Below the pieces are notes generated by a model, which searched no databases, was not told where the DNA came from, and saw nothing but the letters and a program-made list of their open reading frames with translations. This document shows, one piece after another, positions 9,327-20,193 of a stretch of 64,000 nucleotides of DNA (position 1 is the first letter of the stretch; every line of letters starts with the position of its first letter). Source of the stretch: Xestospongia muta (Eukaryota > Porifera > Demospongiae > Haplosclerida > Petrosiidae); NCBI GenBank assembly GCA_963693285.1, contig OY848920.1:1873135-1937134 (forward strand), given 5' to 3'. Made by a program: the position numbers and the translations under genes.

Positions 9327-11030
9327 ATGGCGTGTCGTTCATTCTTACGTTATTCTGTGCCATTTAAAATAAGCAAGATAACTCCACGTGTTCGATTTCG
9401 GCAATTCTCTGGAGATCATCATCAAAGATGGACTGTAAAAAGAACGATCATTTACTGTGCAGGAGTTGCTACTCTGGCTGTCACAGGAACTCTGGTTTCA
9501 AAAGTCAACAGTACAGAGATAAAACTCGAAGCAACATCATCTGGTGTTACTCAAAGTAAAGACCAACTGTATCCAAATCCAGATGAAATAGCTGGTATCT
9601 GGAAGAGGGGTCTACCTGTGTATTCTTATGATGTGATATTAAAACATGACTCTCAAGAGACTGGTATCTGGGTTACTTACAAGGACGGTGTCTACGATAT
9701 TACCAACTTTGTCTCTCGACATTTTGGAGGAGATGTACTTTTAGTGGCAGCAGGCAAAGCAATTGACCCATATTGGACTATTTACAATGTGCACAACAAT
9801 ATCGAGACATACAAGGTGTTAGAGTCCTTGAGAATTGGTAACTTTGATAGAAAAACAGCACCAAACAGTGATGATGTTGTAGTTGAAGATCAATGGAAAA
9901 ATGAGCCCAAATCACGCTATCTAGCACAATATTGCTCACAAAGTATACCATTTAATTCTGAAACTCCTCAATCAATGTTAATAAATCAATTCTACACACC
10001 TAATGATATATTTTATGTTCGCAATCATTTACCTGTTCCTGCTAAAGTTGACCCCAAAAAATATCGACTAGAGATTGCTAAAGAAGGCAGCAAGCCTATT
10101 CAAGTTACTTTGAATGATATCATTAAACTTCCTCATCACACCATATCTGTGACATTACAATGTGGAGGAAACAGACGCTCAAGTATGTCTGCTGTTAAAC
10201 AGGTGTGTGGTTTTGGAAGTAGTATCTGTGATATCAGTAATGCTACATGGACTGGTGTCCTATTAAGAGATATTTTAAAAGAAACTGGAGTTGATGAGTA
10301 CAATCTTAAAGGCATCAAGCATGTGCAGTTTGAGGGATTTGACCAAGATGCAATGGGATTGTGTTACGGAGCATCTATTCCCATAGAGACAGCCATGAAT
10401 CCTCAAAGTGAAATTTTGTTGGCATTTAAAATGAATGGAGAAGAATTACCTATGGATCATGGCTATCCTCTAAGAGTAATTGTCCCAGGGACAATTGGTG
10501 CTAGAAGTGTAAAATGGCTTTCTCGGATTATTCTCAGTAGTGAAGAAAGTCCAAGTTCATGGCAGAGAAGAGATTACAAGTTGTTTCCTGCAAATATTGA
10601 TGTAAACAATGTTGACTTTAATTCTAGTCAAGCAATCCAGGAGATGCCTGTACAATCTGCCATTTGTTCTCCTATGCCTGGTAGCAGTGTTAAAGTTAGT
10701 GATGGTGTTGTTAATATTAGAGGTTATGCTTATAGTGGTGGAGGTAGAGCAATATCTCGTGTTGATGTCTCTATTAATGGAGGAAAAGAATGGCACACTG
10801 CAAATCTTAAATCAGACCCAGAACAAAAATATAAGCAGGCATGGGCATGGACATTATGGGAGGTTACAATAGCAATACCGGAGAACTATGTAGGTGACCT
10901 TGATCTGTGTTGTAAGGCACTAGATTCATCATGTAATACACAACCAGAGAAAGTGGAGACTATATGGAATTTTAGAGGTCTTGCCAATAACTCATGGCAC
11001 CATGTACCTATTAAGATTGTCAAGGAATAA
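9327..11030 (+). CDS. SUOX: sulfite oxidase, mitochondrial, copy 2
   Basis: Single-exon 567-aa tandem paralog of the gene at 5445. It has the same layout: Arg-rich leader with a hydrophobic segment, cytochrome b5 domain (SRHFGGD, YNVHNN), molybdenum domain (FYVRNHLP, YGASIP) and dimerisation domain (GGGRAISRVDV). The molybdenum-ligand Cys is residue 279 in TLQCGGNRR. The next residue is Gly where copy 1 and vertebrate enzymes have Ala; the equivalent human position (Ala208) is, from memory, a known disease site. Copy 2 keeps Arg in VKWLSR. The start is ATG at 9327. From about 'TWTGVLLRDI' to beyond the stop it is almost identical to copy 1, whereas the N-terminal half differs at many positions, which suggests gene conversion. 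Confidence 0.95.
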   Translation: MACRSFLRYSVPFKISKITPRVRFRQFSGDHHQRWTVKRTIIYCAGVATLAVTGTLVSKVNSTEIKLEATSSGVTQSKDQLYPNPDEIAGIWKRGLPVYSYDVILKHDSQETGIWVTYKDGVYDITNFVSRHFGGDVLLVAAGKAIDPYWTIYNVHNNIETYKVLESLRIGNFDRKTAPNSDDVVVEDQWKNEPKSRYLAQYCSQSIPFNSETPQSMLINQFYTPNDIFYVRNHLPVPAKVDPKKYRLEIAKEGSKPIQVTLNDIIKLPHHTISVTLQCGGNRRSSMSAVKQVCGFGSSICDISNATWTGVLLRDILKETGVDEYNLKGIKHVQFEGFDQDAMGLCYGASIPIETAMNPQSEILLAFKMNGEELPMDHGYPLRVIVPGTIGARSVKWLSRIILSSEESPSSWQRRDYKLFPANIDVNNVDFNSSQAIQEMPVQSAICSPMPGSSVKVSDGVVNIRGYAYSGGGRAISRVDVSINGGKEWHTANLKSDPEQKYKQAWAWTLWEVTIAIPENYVGDLDLCCKALDSSCNTQPEKVETIWNFRGLANNSWHHVPIKIVKE

Positions 11031-11385
11031 GTATATTCTATTAAGTAATATTATATGTAATTATATCTTACAACGACAAATACTATTGTTGGCAATATAT
11101 TATATTAAATACATCTATAATATTTTATCATACACATCCTTTTTACTCAAATGTGACAGATATTTGATGAGCTGTTAATAGAAATATCCTACGTTGAACA
11201 TCTCTGCATTACATGTTGAACATTACTTTTGAGAATACTTGAAGTATATACAACCATTATCAGAAACATCAATAATGTTTATTTTATACAGGACAGCTAT
11301 AATCTTGAATTCACTGTAACTCCATTTTGTATATAACACATTGTGGAGCTCAGATATACATACATATGCACATATACGTATATGT

Positions 11386-11447
<62 letters not shown>

Positions 11448-12267
11448 CACACACACCCACATATATATATATATCACTGAAAAATGGAATGGTAGATTTA
11501 ACCAATCTATGGTAAATTTTGTTGCAAATAATAAATTATAAATTTTGAGAAGTATAGTAAATGTGGTGTTGTCTAACAATACTGTTATAAACCATTATGC
11601 TTTACAATACTATATTAATATGTGTAATGTTATGTAATCTCTAGAACTGTCACGCCTGTCAGTTGGTCTTATAAGTACCATTCTCTACTTGTATATATAC
11701 TAACTTGTGTTCTTATAAAACTATTATATTACTCATACATCACATCACTCTGTTTTAGTTTATAATACTAAAGTTGCCAAAAGTTTTTTTATAACAAACA
11801 CTTAACAAATGTACAATTCAATGATATTAATTGATGTAGCTTCATTAGGATATCCTTCACTGCTACACATTCTTTCTCATATCAGTCAGTGCATAGTCCA
11901 GTAATTGAGGGATTTTATGAACAATGGCATGTTTGAACATGGACATGGACAGCCCTCCCAAACACTTTAATTTTCATCTTGACTTATGACAAGTGTCCAA
12001 ATGTACTGATGAGGGCTATTACCATGAGTAATAGATACCCCATCAATATAGGGTATTTCAAGAGAAAGTGTTCTGCCATTATTATGACAGATACTATCTA
12101 CACCATTATACTGATATTCACTAACTCACCCACATATTTGAGAATAATTGAGACCACAAAAGTAGAGAAGTAGGTTTAATTGTAACAATTATTCTCAAAT
12201 ATGTTCGTATATATATATATATACCATTAACTTTTTAAGACCTTTAAAAGTTAACAATAAAAATTGT
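11031..12267. other. intergenic with simple repeats
   Basis: No gene is supported. It holds a CA microsatellite (11388-11445) and a hairpin at about 12131-12204, with arms catatttgagaataatt and complement. Confidence 0.5.
11388..11445. repeat. (CA)n microsatellite
   Basis: Nearly uninterrupted CA dinucleotide run of about 58 bp, flanked on the right by a short (TA)n tract. Confidence 0.95.
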
Positions 12268-12625
12268 GTTGAATTGAATCCAAACATTAGGTACTACTTT
12301 CAGTCATGGTATACTCTTTTTGCAATCATAGCTATTACCTTCATTGTAGTTACAATAACATTGTTTATTGCTATCCTACCAATCTCTAATTCACCATAGG
12401 TTTCTCAGTGTTTGTGTCTCTATCGCCTGAAACCTCTTTACTGGATGAGTTTCAATCTTATTACCATGACAATTATTGTTGGTACTGTGTTATGTACTTC
12501 TTAGTTTGGATCTTGTATTTGATTTGTGAATTAGTTGGTGAATTAAATTGATTTTAGTATTAATTCTCTCACTACATTTTGTCTTTCAACCTTACAAAAG
12601 AAAGTTTCTCAATATGTAATTCTCT
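12268..12625 (+). pseudogene. relic of the large multi-TM protein family (C-terminal part)
   Basis: Translation in successive frames gives pieces matching the membrane region of the neighbouring family: YYFQSWYTLFAIIAI..., then LYRLKPL, then LDEFQSYYHDNY...WYCVMYF, then ILVLILSLHFVFQPYKRK. An in-frame TAG after 'ISNSP' and at least two frameshifts (near 12440 and 12550) break it. No ectodomain remains. It lies between two intact paralogs of opposite orientation, so it is probably debris from a former array member. Confidence 0.85.
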
Positions 12626-13123
12626 TATGCAATAAGAATGACTTTAAAAATTAAGATCAATGTTTATTATAATTATATGTGTGTGTGTGTAATATATATG
12701 TATAAATGCTCTCAATAGAATGAGTTATTAGTTGTCAAATTTTTATAAGCTATTGCCTGAAAGGCAAAACCTGTTTTTAAAAATATCAATGTTAAAAAAT
12801 CATCTAAAATTAATTAAAGTAAACTAAAAACAGAACCATCTCCTGATCATGTTTAAAGTTTGTGCATGTTAGTTTTCCCAACAAATTAAAGTAGCAAATA
12901 TATATCAATTGATGCATTTTCCCACCACTACTGACACAGAATTTGAAATTATTAAAAATTAATATAATAGATCACATTTCTTTTTTTTAGTCACACAACA
13001 CAAAAACATCATCATTGATACAATAAATATATGTCATTGATTACAATGAGAATCACTCTTATTAACAAAAACATATTATCACAATAAATAATCACTAACC
13101 AACTGATAAGGATTAAATTTAAA

Positions 13124-16100
13124 TTAAGGATCATTATAACTATTCTCCTGCATGACTCTAATAAGCGGTTCACGCTCTCGAAATGAATCACGGTTTCTCG
13201 CAGTATTCTCTTGAACACTAGCAGTATACTCCCTGCCTTTGTGTTCTATAAGATTTGCACAACACATTATATTGGCACAATGGCATCGACGGTATATTTG
13301 TATTATTAATATTGTAACACATCCTATAAATATGTAGGCAAGTGGACACAATGTCAATATATAAACCAGAATAGATCGTATTAAAGAATTTTGTTCAGTC
13401 GATTCACTTGGTTGTAATAGGGTAACAAGTAGAAAAAGATCAAGCAACAGTAGCATATCAATAATGTTTAGTAGACGCCTTCGGTAAGGTTGAATGACAA
13501 AATGTATTGTAAGAATAAGTACTAGAACTATATGAGCTCCATATGGAAGTTGAGAACACACGATGTACATTAACCACGTTATGTAGTAAACAATACAGTA
13601 CCAGCGATAGTTGTCATGGTAACATGACTGAAATTCATCAAGGAAAGGTTTGAGGCGATATAAACGAAATTTATGATAGATTGTGCGAATATTGGAAAGT
13701 CCCAAAATTATAATAAATGGAACTGTTATCACAATTAGAAAGAAGACGGCTACTATAACCAACAAAATGTGCCACTGATGAAAGTACTTTGTTTCTGGGT
13801 GTATATCAGCTCGATATTCATTGCCAACCTTCAAGGGAATTAACATACGAAAGTTAGTATTGGTTAAAGACCAAAATGACAGCATTATCAATAGACATAT
13901 AGCTTGTATTGGTGACTCTTGTATCTTAGACACCAGACGAGGACAACAACGACTAATACATGCTAAAATTACTAACATTATCCACACCAATATAGGACCT
14001 AAGTAGTAAAAACATTGAGCTACCAGAGGATCAAACTTTCCAAAACACCAAGGAATTTGACCAAGAACTTCTAAATCCAGCAAATATAATGATGTGAAAA
14101 TATCTACTACAATTTCCAAACTTTTAAATTTAAAATAGTAGCCATATGGCAATTCTCCTGCTACAGCAAGAAACAGTAGTGGCCCATATAAAAATCCAGA
14201 GCCAGTTTCTAGTTTTAGTCTGACCACTGCTAGTAATATAACAAAAATTAAGAGCTGGAATAAGAAGGCTAGAAGTATTATAATGTATGGATATACCTGC
14301 TTACAATTTTGTGTACATGTAACTCCTTGAAAAGTGAAGTAATATCCTGAGCGACACTTTGAGCATAGAATGCCTCCTCGATTTGAAGCACATTGGTCGT
14401 CAACATTTTTTGGCAGCAAAACCATGTCTTGTTCCGAATCAATTGAACAGACTGCATTCTTTGATGGTAACTGACAGAATGGATAAGGACAAGGCAGCAC
14501 TACAATATCATTTTCATTATTATTATTAGAGGGTCCTACCCAATGGCCAGATTTGACACATGCTACGGCACTTGATGATGAACATTTAAAATACGATTGA
14601 TCGTCACTGACACATTGGCACGTACCATTACGCTCATTATAAGAAAACCCATTGGGACAGTTATAGTTAATGCTCAGTGGTATCTTAATAACTGTGTCCA
14701 ATAGTGGCTCTACACAAACAAAGTACAAGAATGGTTGAATATTCATACTTGATACCAAAGAATTATTTGAACGAACCACAGATAACTGGGTATCTATGTC
14801 TTTGTTTATACCAGATAAATACACTTGTGGTGGACCTACTAATCGAATCCCTATGTCCGTCTGCTCACAAATGTCAGTATCACAATAAAGGTTAACATCA
14901 GCTTGGCAAGCGGAGGGATTTCTCAAAGTATCTTTAAGTGTTACATTATGTATGACAATGCTTTGTCCAGGGACAACTAAAATAGGCTCTTCTGAAATAT
15001 TAAATGTTTTTGGCCTGGTGGTAAATGCATATGGTATATGTACATTAAAGAACCTTGCGCAACGAAACTGGCCAATTCTTATTTCTGGAAATTCTGTTGA
15101 TGTAGTATACACATCTTGTCCAGCAACTCTAGCATGATTGTTTGAAAAATTGAATGTACCAAGGCAGAGTCCAGAGCTGGTTGTATCAACAGATTGAACA
15201 AATGAATCGCTATCAATGTAAACAGCACCACCATAGTCAGCAAAATTGTATTGAAAGAAAATTATACAGTTAGAAGTAGTGTTAAATGTCATTGGATAAG
15301 ATGAGTTGTATTCATGAATTGCTATGGCTCCTCCATGTGTTCCTCTATTAGCTACAAACCGGTTCGAATCAGATATAGTTGTTTGGACAGACTGTAAGCT
15401 AAGAGCTGTACTAATGCTGCCACTGAAACCAGTTACAGGATTAGGACCATAAAATGTGTTATAAGCAAAAATGAGTTGACTAGCATTAACCTTCACCCAT
15501 CTAAGGAACATTACTGCAGTTTTACTGGATATACCATGACTGGGATCATTTTTAATCCCATTACTATACATCTGTAAATTATTCACTTGGAGAAGAGTAT
15601 CATAGTCTCCCTTGCTGTTTCTACCGCCATTGCCTGATGCATAAATTACATGAGAATCTACAAGATGTCCTACATTGAGTCTAAATCTGTTGTCTATGAG
15701 TGAGTGACTTGAATGGCCATTTGAATCAATATAAAGACACGTACCATTATTAGAGATAAATTGATTTTTTACATACGAAAAGGTAAGAGGTGCTTCGTGT
15801 AGATGAATGGTGCTTATGCGAAGCAATCCATAGTTACCATAAGGGTCAGTATTATTTTTAAAAACGTTGTTCAAAAAGTTAACTGCACCTCTGATAACAT
15901 CAGTAGATGATATTATAGTTTGAACACTAATGACAAAATGATTGAATTGAAACAAGCAATGCTCCATTGTAAAATTGATTTCTTGTTTCGTAATCTGTGA
16001 AATGTAAAGCAGAGGTGCCTGAGCTGCATTTATTTGAAAATGATTAGCCCTAATATTACAAAACTTTAAAGTGATGTTGAAGGTGTGGTTAGAATCTCGT

Positions 16101-17020
16101 AGTTTCATCAGGCCAATCGACACAACACCAGACTGACCAGGCATAACAGGAAAGGAAGGATCTTGAGAATTCATAAGAAAAGTAGTTTCTATAATATTAA
16201 CTACAACATTCTTAGATTCAAGCACAGTTACATTGTCATATAGGACAGACAATGCAGCTGTAGGTGTTATTGTGTTATCCATAAACTCACATTGTTTAAC
16301 ATCTACATTTTCAATATTAACTAACTGAACACCAGTCATCTGATTAAAAGTAGAACCTGTTAATACTACATTATTCAATGTATGTAGCAATAAACCTATG
16401 TTAGGGTTTTGTCCACAACCAATGATTGTAAAGTTTTCTAGGTAAAATGAATTGCCTGGCTGATCATAACCACAAATGGTTAATGAAGTACCATTAACAC
16501 ACTTTATAATAGCCGCCCTGTCTTCCAACATACCTAACATCCTGAAACTCAATCCCACGGGGATCTGGTATTGGACTTGCTTTGAAGAGTCTTCCATAAA
16601 CGATACATTATTGTAGACCTTAAAGACAACTTCAGTGATTGGGGATTTCATAGTTATAATGTATGTTGACCATGTCGATAATGCAAAGGACAAATTAGAA
16701 CATATAAAATGGTCTCGGTCAGTACACCAACCAGTTGGAATTCTCTCTGAGGTAGCATTAACTGTCACATTGATAACACTTTGAGATATAACTCTTCTTG
16801 GAGTGCCAAGTATATATAATACAATTAATAAGGATAACTGGAGAACCTAAAAAACCAATAACTATATAATTATATTGATGCTAATACAGAAACGTATGAC
16901 TTTTTTATTGAATTTTATAGGCTTACTATATATATATACGTAATCTATTGTAAGTATTGATAAAAAATACTTGTTGTCAAAGGAGCAGTTAAACAGGTTA
17001 AAGTAATAATAACTTACCAT
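13124..17020 (-). CDS. large beta-helix-like ectodomain / multi-TM membrane protein, copy 2
   Basis: Two-exon gene. Exon 1 ends with the bare start codon at 17018-17020, followed directly by a gtaagtt donor. Exon 2 is 13124-16846 after a tttttag acceptor. The product is 1241 aa. It starts with M-VLQLSLLIVLYI, a good signal peptide. Next come an N-glycosylated beta-helix-like ectodomain with repeated GGAIAI/GGAVYID strands, a Cys-rich stalk (CSKCRSGYYF), about nine membrane segments including GSGFLYGPLLFLA and LPYGYYF, and a tail with EREPLIR. Closest relatives are the genes at 314 and 60526. No catalytic motif is seen and the function is unknown. Two 97-bp tandem copies lie just upstream of exon 1. 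Confidence 0.93.
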
Positions 17021-17087
17021 CTTCCTTCTTTAATTAATGCACAGTGTGGCTGTGTAGGGCGTTATCACGTTACACCTAAATAAACAG

Positions 17088-17282
17088 TCTCGTGACTTAT
17101 TGTTCTTTACAACTGTTGCTCCAGTGCAGAGCTAGGTGTTAACCCTGAAATACACTGGCCCTACTTGTATAGTGTATTATTCATTCTCGTGAGCTTATTG
17201 TTCTTTACAACTGTTGCTCCAGTGCAGAGTTATGTGTTAACCCTGAAATACACTGGCCCTACTTGTATAGTGTATTATTCAT
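17088..17282. repeat. 97-bp tandem duplication in promoter region
   Basis: Two adjacent copies (17088-17184 and 17185-17282), each carrying ttgttctttacaactgttgc and agtgtattattcat, lie about 70 bp upstream of exon 1 of the minus-strand membrane-protein gene. Confidence 0.85.
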
Positions 17283-17379
17283 TGATAGTTGATGATAATT
17301 TTTTACATTGACAGCATGTAATTGTTACCACTAATAATAGCTAGCCTCCAGGGCCTAAATTAAGGCTAGTTGCATCCAA

Positions 17380-18044
17380 AATGCTAGATGTTTTTTTGTT
17401 TTGGCTAGTTGGTCTGTCTGTTTGGCATTTTTGGCTAGTTGGTATAAATTGGTATTCACTGACACTCCACTGCACCTTAAACACAACAACTATATGTATA
17501 ACAGTGATAAACATTAAAAATCACATAATATAAATTGACAACTCACTATGCCTACATAACGTGATGTATTAAAAATGAATTCTAATAGTTATATAATTTT
17601 TATTAGTTATTATATACTTAATAGTGACACATAATGCATTCACATAAAATAGAGCTAAAGCCCACATTTTAATTCTTTAGCATTAATTGTTACACATTCA
17701 ATAGTCATTTGGAATTTTTGGCTATATAGTTGTAGTTTTAAGAAATTTTAGGCCCTGTCTCAGTTTTAGTATACAACTTAATTTCTTGAGTGTCCATTCC
17801 AGTTAACAGCATTGATGTTTGTCCAGAATGCTAGTTATGGCTAGTTGGTCTGTCTGTATGGCATGCAGTTTTGGCTAGTTGGTATAAATTGGTATTCACT
17901 TACACTCGACTGCCAGTGCACCTTAAACACAACAACTATATGTATGTATAAGTGATAAACATTAAACAATCACATAATATAAATTGACAACTCACTATGC
18001 CTACATAACATGATGTATTAAAAATGAATTCTAATAGTTATATA
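17380..18044. repeat. pair of direct repeats (about 210 bp each)
   Basis: Segments 17380-17592 and 17826-18044 share ggctagttggtctgtctg, ggtataaattggtattcact and a long run ending in gtattaaaaatgaattctaa. The spacer is AT-rich. No ORF or terminal inverted repeat is seen. Confidence 0.8.
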
Positions 18045-18129
18045 TAAGTTGCCTCAGTCTATCGTTGTTTTGTTACATAATATATAAAACATATCTAATC
18101 AATACTGGATGATTATCGGATTTGATATA

Positions 18130-18290
18130 TTCTGTTCAGGTATATTTCAAGCATATTTCCTTGACATTATAGAGGAGGACATCAATCCATGTCAGCTTTC
18201 CTTTCTCATCTCTTAAATTTTTCATTGTTGCAAGGAAAGCAACAACACTGTTCATACACGCAGTGAGGTGAGAACATAAACAGTACTATG
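18130..18290 (-). other. possible orphan or decayed coding exon
   Basis: After an acceptor-like ttccatag, the minus strand stays open for about 50 codons, including NSVVAFLATMKNLRDE and KLTWIDVLLYNVK, then TGA. Composition looks protein-like but I recognise no family. It could be a terminal exon of a small minus-strand gene starting near 18926, or debris of the zinc-finger gene upstream. Confidence 0.3.
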
Positions 18291-18904
18291 GAAGTAGACC
18301 TATTTAACACTGTCTGATTTATTATTAAATAAATCAGTCAATATAGATGTTATAATATCAATAATGTCTTCCATGGAGACTGACAATCAAATTAAATCAC
18401 CTTGCTAAGTCAATATTGATGATGTAAATAAAGAGCTTCGTTAAAGTCTAAGACAATCTATGTGAGATAGCTATGTGAGTGAAAAGACCTACATACAAGG
18501 AATTCATATGGGCTTTTCTGAAAGTTTTCACTATTCTAATGTTACTACATAATTTGATTGGTCTTCATTGTTAAGAGTGTGTATAGCATATCTTTAAAGT
18601 GCTGTGCTTAAGATTCTTTAAATTTTGTTGTTGAGGAAGTTCTGACTTGTACTGTTAACAAATACAATTGATCTTTCCTGGTCTGTTTTCTATAAATAGA
18701 TTACTCTACCGTCTTTATCATAAATCTTCACAGTTCAGTTCATATATCGATCTGCCTGTTATGTCAGCATGCCCATACCAGATTTTGACATGTTGGTAAG
18801 TCAACGAACTATCAGTCATTGCTCTTCTACATTTGAAAACACAAGCTAAGTTGCTAAGGTCATTGCCTTCTCCCTTCAAATTACATGGACTTCTTTATCA
18901 CTTA

Positions 18905-18980
18905 ATTTTAACGTAGCCATTATTGAATGAATCCGTATGCAGCAAGATGACAATGACCTTTGACCTCACGTGACGACAAA
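18905..18980 (-). promoter_or_regulatory. inverted copy of the UNC-93-like gene promoter
   Basis: On the minus strand this reads gtcgtcacgtgaggtca followed about 40 bases later by ggattcattcaataatgg. The same two blocks with similar spacing occur on the plus strand at about 20104-20170, just before the transporter gene. TCACGTGA contains a CACGTG E-box. A short minus-strand ORF starts at ATG 18926 and meets a possible donor after 12 codons. Confidence 0.5.
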
Positions 18981-19129
18981 AGTAGGCAGGACTGACTGAC
19001 TGATATCTATTATCACTTTTATTATTATAACGATTGTTGTGCTGGTGAAAATTTACAGTTCAAGTCAGTGACATATAAGTGTGTTCTCTTCATTCATTTT
19101 GTTGGATTTACTTGGCATTTACCAGAAAT

Positions 19130-20064
19130 CTGAGTGTATTTTTTTAGTTTACAGCATTGTCCTGGCCCTCCTTATTTTGACTTGTCTTTACAAAATACAC
19201 AAATGCCACAATCATGTGTCTGCTTACAACCTGTACAAGTTCCACACCTTTTTCTCTTCATCCCTAAATTTTCAAACACATGGATTTGACAAGTATATAA
19301 TTTATTCCATTACATCCATATACCTGGTTTAGTATATATACGTTCTTTATAATTAAATGTTACTTCTGTTATATTTTTGTCATTAGTTAGTTCATCTAAA
19401 ATTGTCATCCTCACTTCTTTATTGGCATGGCTATACAGATGGATATTAATTAGTTATGGACTAGTAAAGACTCAATGGTTGTACATGTTATAACTAACCG
19501 TAGTACATTCATTGTCGTTTAACATAGGTAGTATATGTATCCTCCTCCTCCAACTCTTTCCACTTGTACTATTGCTGAAGTGAGTCAATTGCAAACTTGA
19601 GGAGTTTTGTGCCTAAATTGTAGGTTGTTACATTTAATCAATGCAATATATGAGTGATCAGAATGGCAATCAATTCAGATCATCTAGTGAAAAATTATTG
19701 ACACATACCAAGAGATTCTTTGTGAATTGACTGACAGTGGTCCAGCAACAATTTCATTGTTCGAAATGGTGGTAATGATTCACATTTGAATGGACAAAAA
19801 AATCGGTTGCTGTAACTTGATTTCTGAAGACCAGTACATTCATTATGAGTTAAGCTCAAATGAGAAATCAGTCAATCCTTTCGTGAAAATGACTTGCCAC
19901 AAATATGACAAGAATAAGCTAAACATAAGCATAAATTGTATTTACAATTAACTTGGTTCACGTATACTTTTGCCTTTGTTTTCAGTTGGTATCACATCGT
20001 TACCAGACTGAGTCTCAGATTTAGAGTTTTCAGCAGACTCAGCAGAGCTAACAGCTTTGCTCAT
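19130..20064 (-). pseudogene. decayed C2H2 + CXXC zinc-finger gene
   Basis: From ATG at 20064 the minus strand encodes a Ser-rich start (MSKAVSSAESAENSKS), a possible gtatac donor, and a ttatgtttag acceptor leading in phase to TYSCHICGKSFSRKD. A TGA then follows where Ser is expected, with LISHLSLTH completing a C2H2 finger. A second CxxxC...HxxxxH unit (CPFKCESL...LLDHCQSIH) follows. Near 19135-19250 lies a CXXC domain (CGTCTGCKQTHDCGICVFC, then GGPG) in which the Phe of the KFGGPG motif is TAA and a late Cys is Tyr. Nonsense codons in both domains argue for a pseudogene. CXXC domains bind unmethylated CpG DNA. The gene is head-to-head with the transporter at 20194. Confidence 0.6.
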
Positions 20065-20193
20065 GTCTCTTTCCAGCTGAACAGTTATCTCCCCCCAAAC
20101 ACGTGTCGTCACGTGAGGTCAACAAACTTCATTTCATCTCGCCGCTTAACGGGATTCATTCAATAATGCTGGCTTCCTTTCTACAGTAAGGAT
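20065..20193. promoter_or_regulatory. short divergent promoter region
   Basis: About 130 bp separate the minus-strand zinc-finger ATG from the plus-strand UNC-93-like ATG. It contains cgtcacgtgaggtca with a CACGTG E-box. An upstream ATG at 20166 opens a seven-codon uORF before the main start. Confidence 0.45.

Noticed and set aside
11223..11579. Open frames over the CA repeat on both strands
   Set aside because: They are made of the dinucleotide run (His-Thr or Val-Cys repeats) and have no other support.
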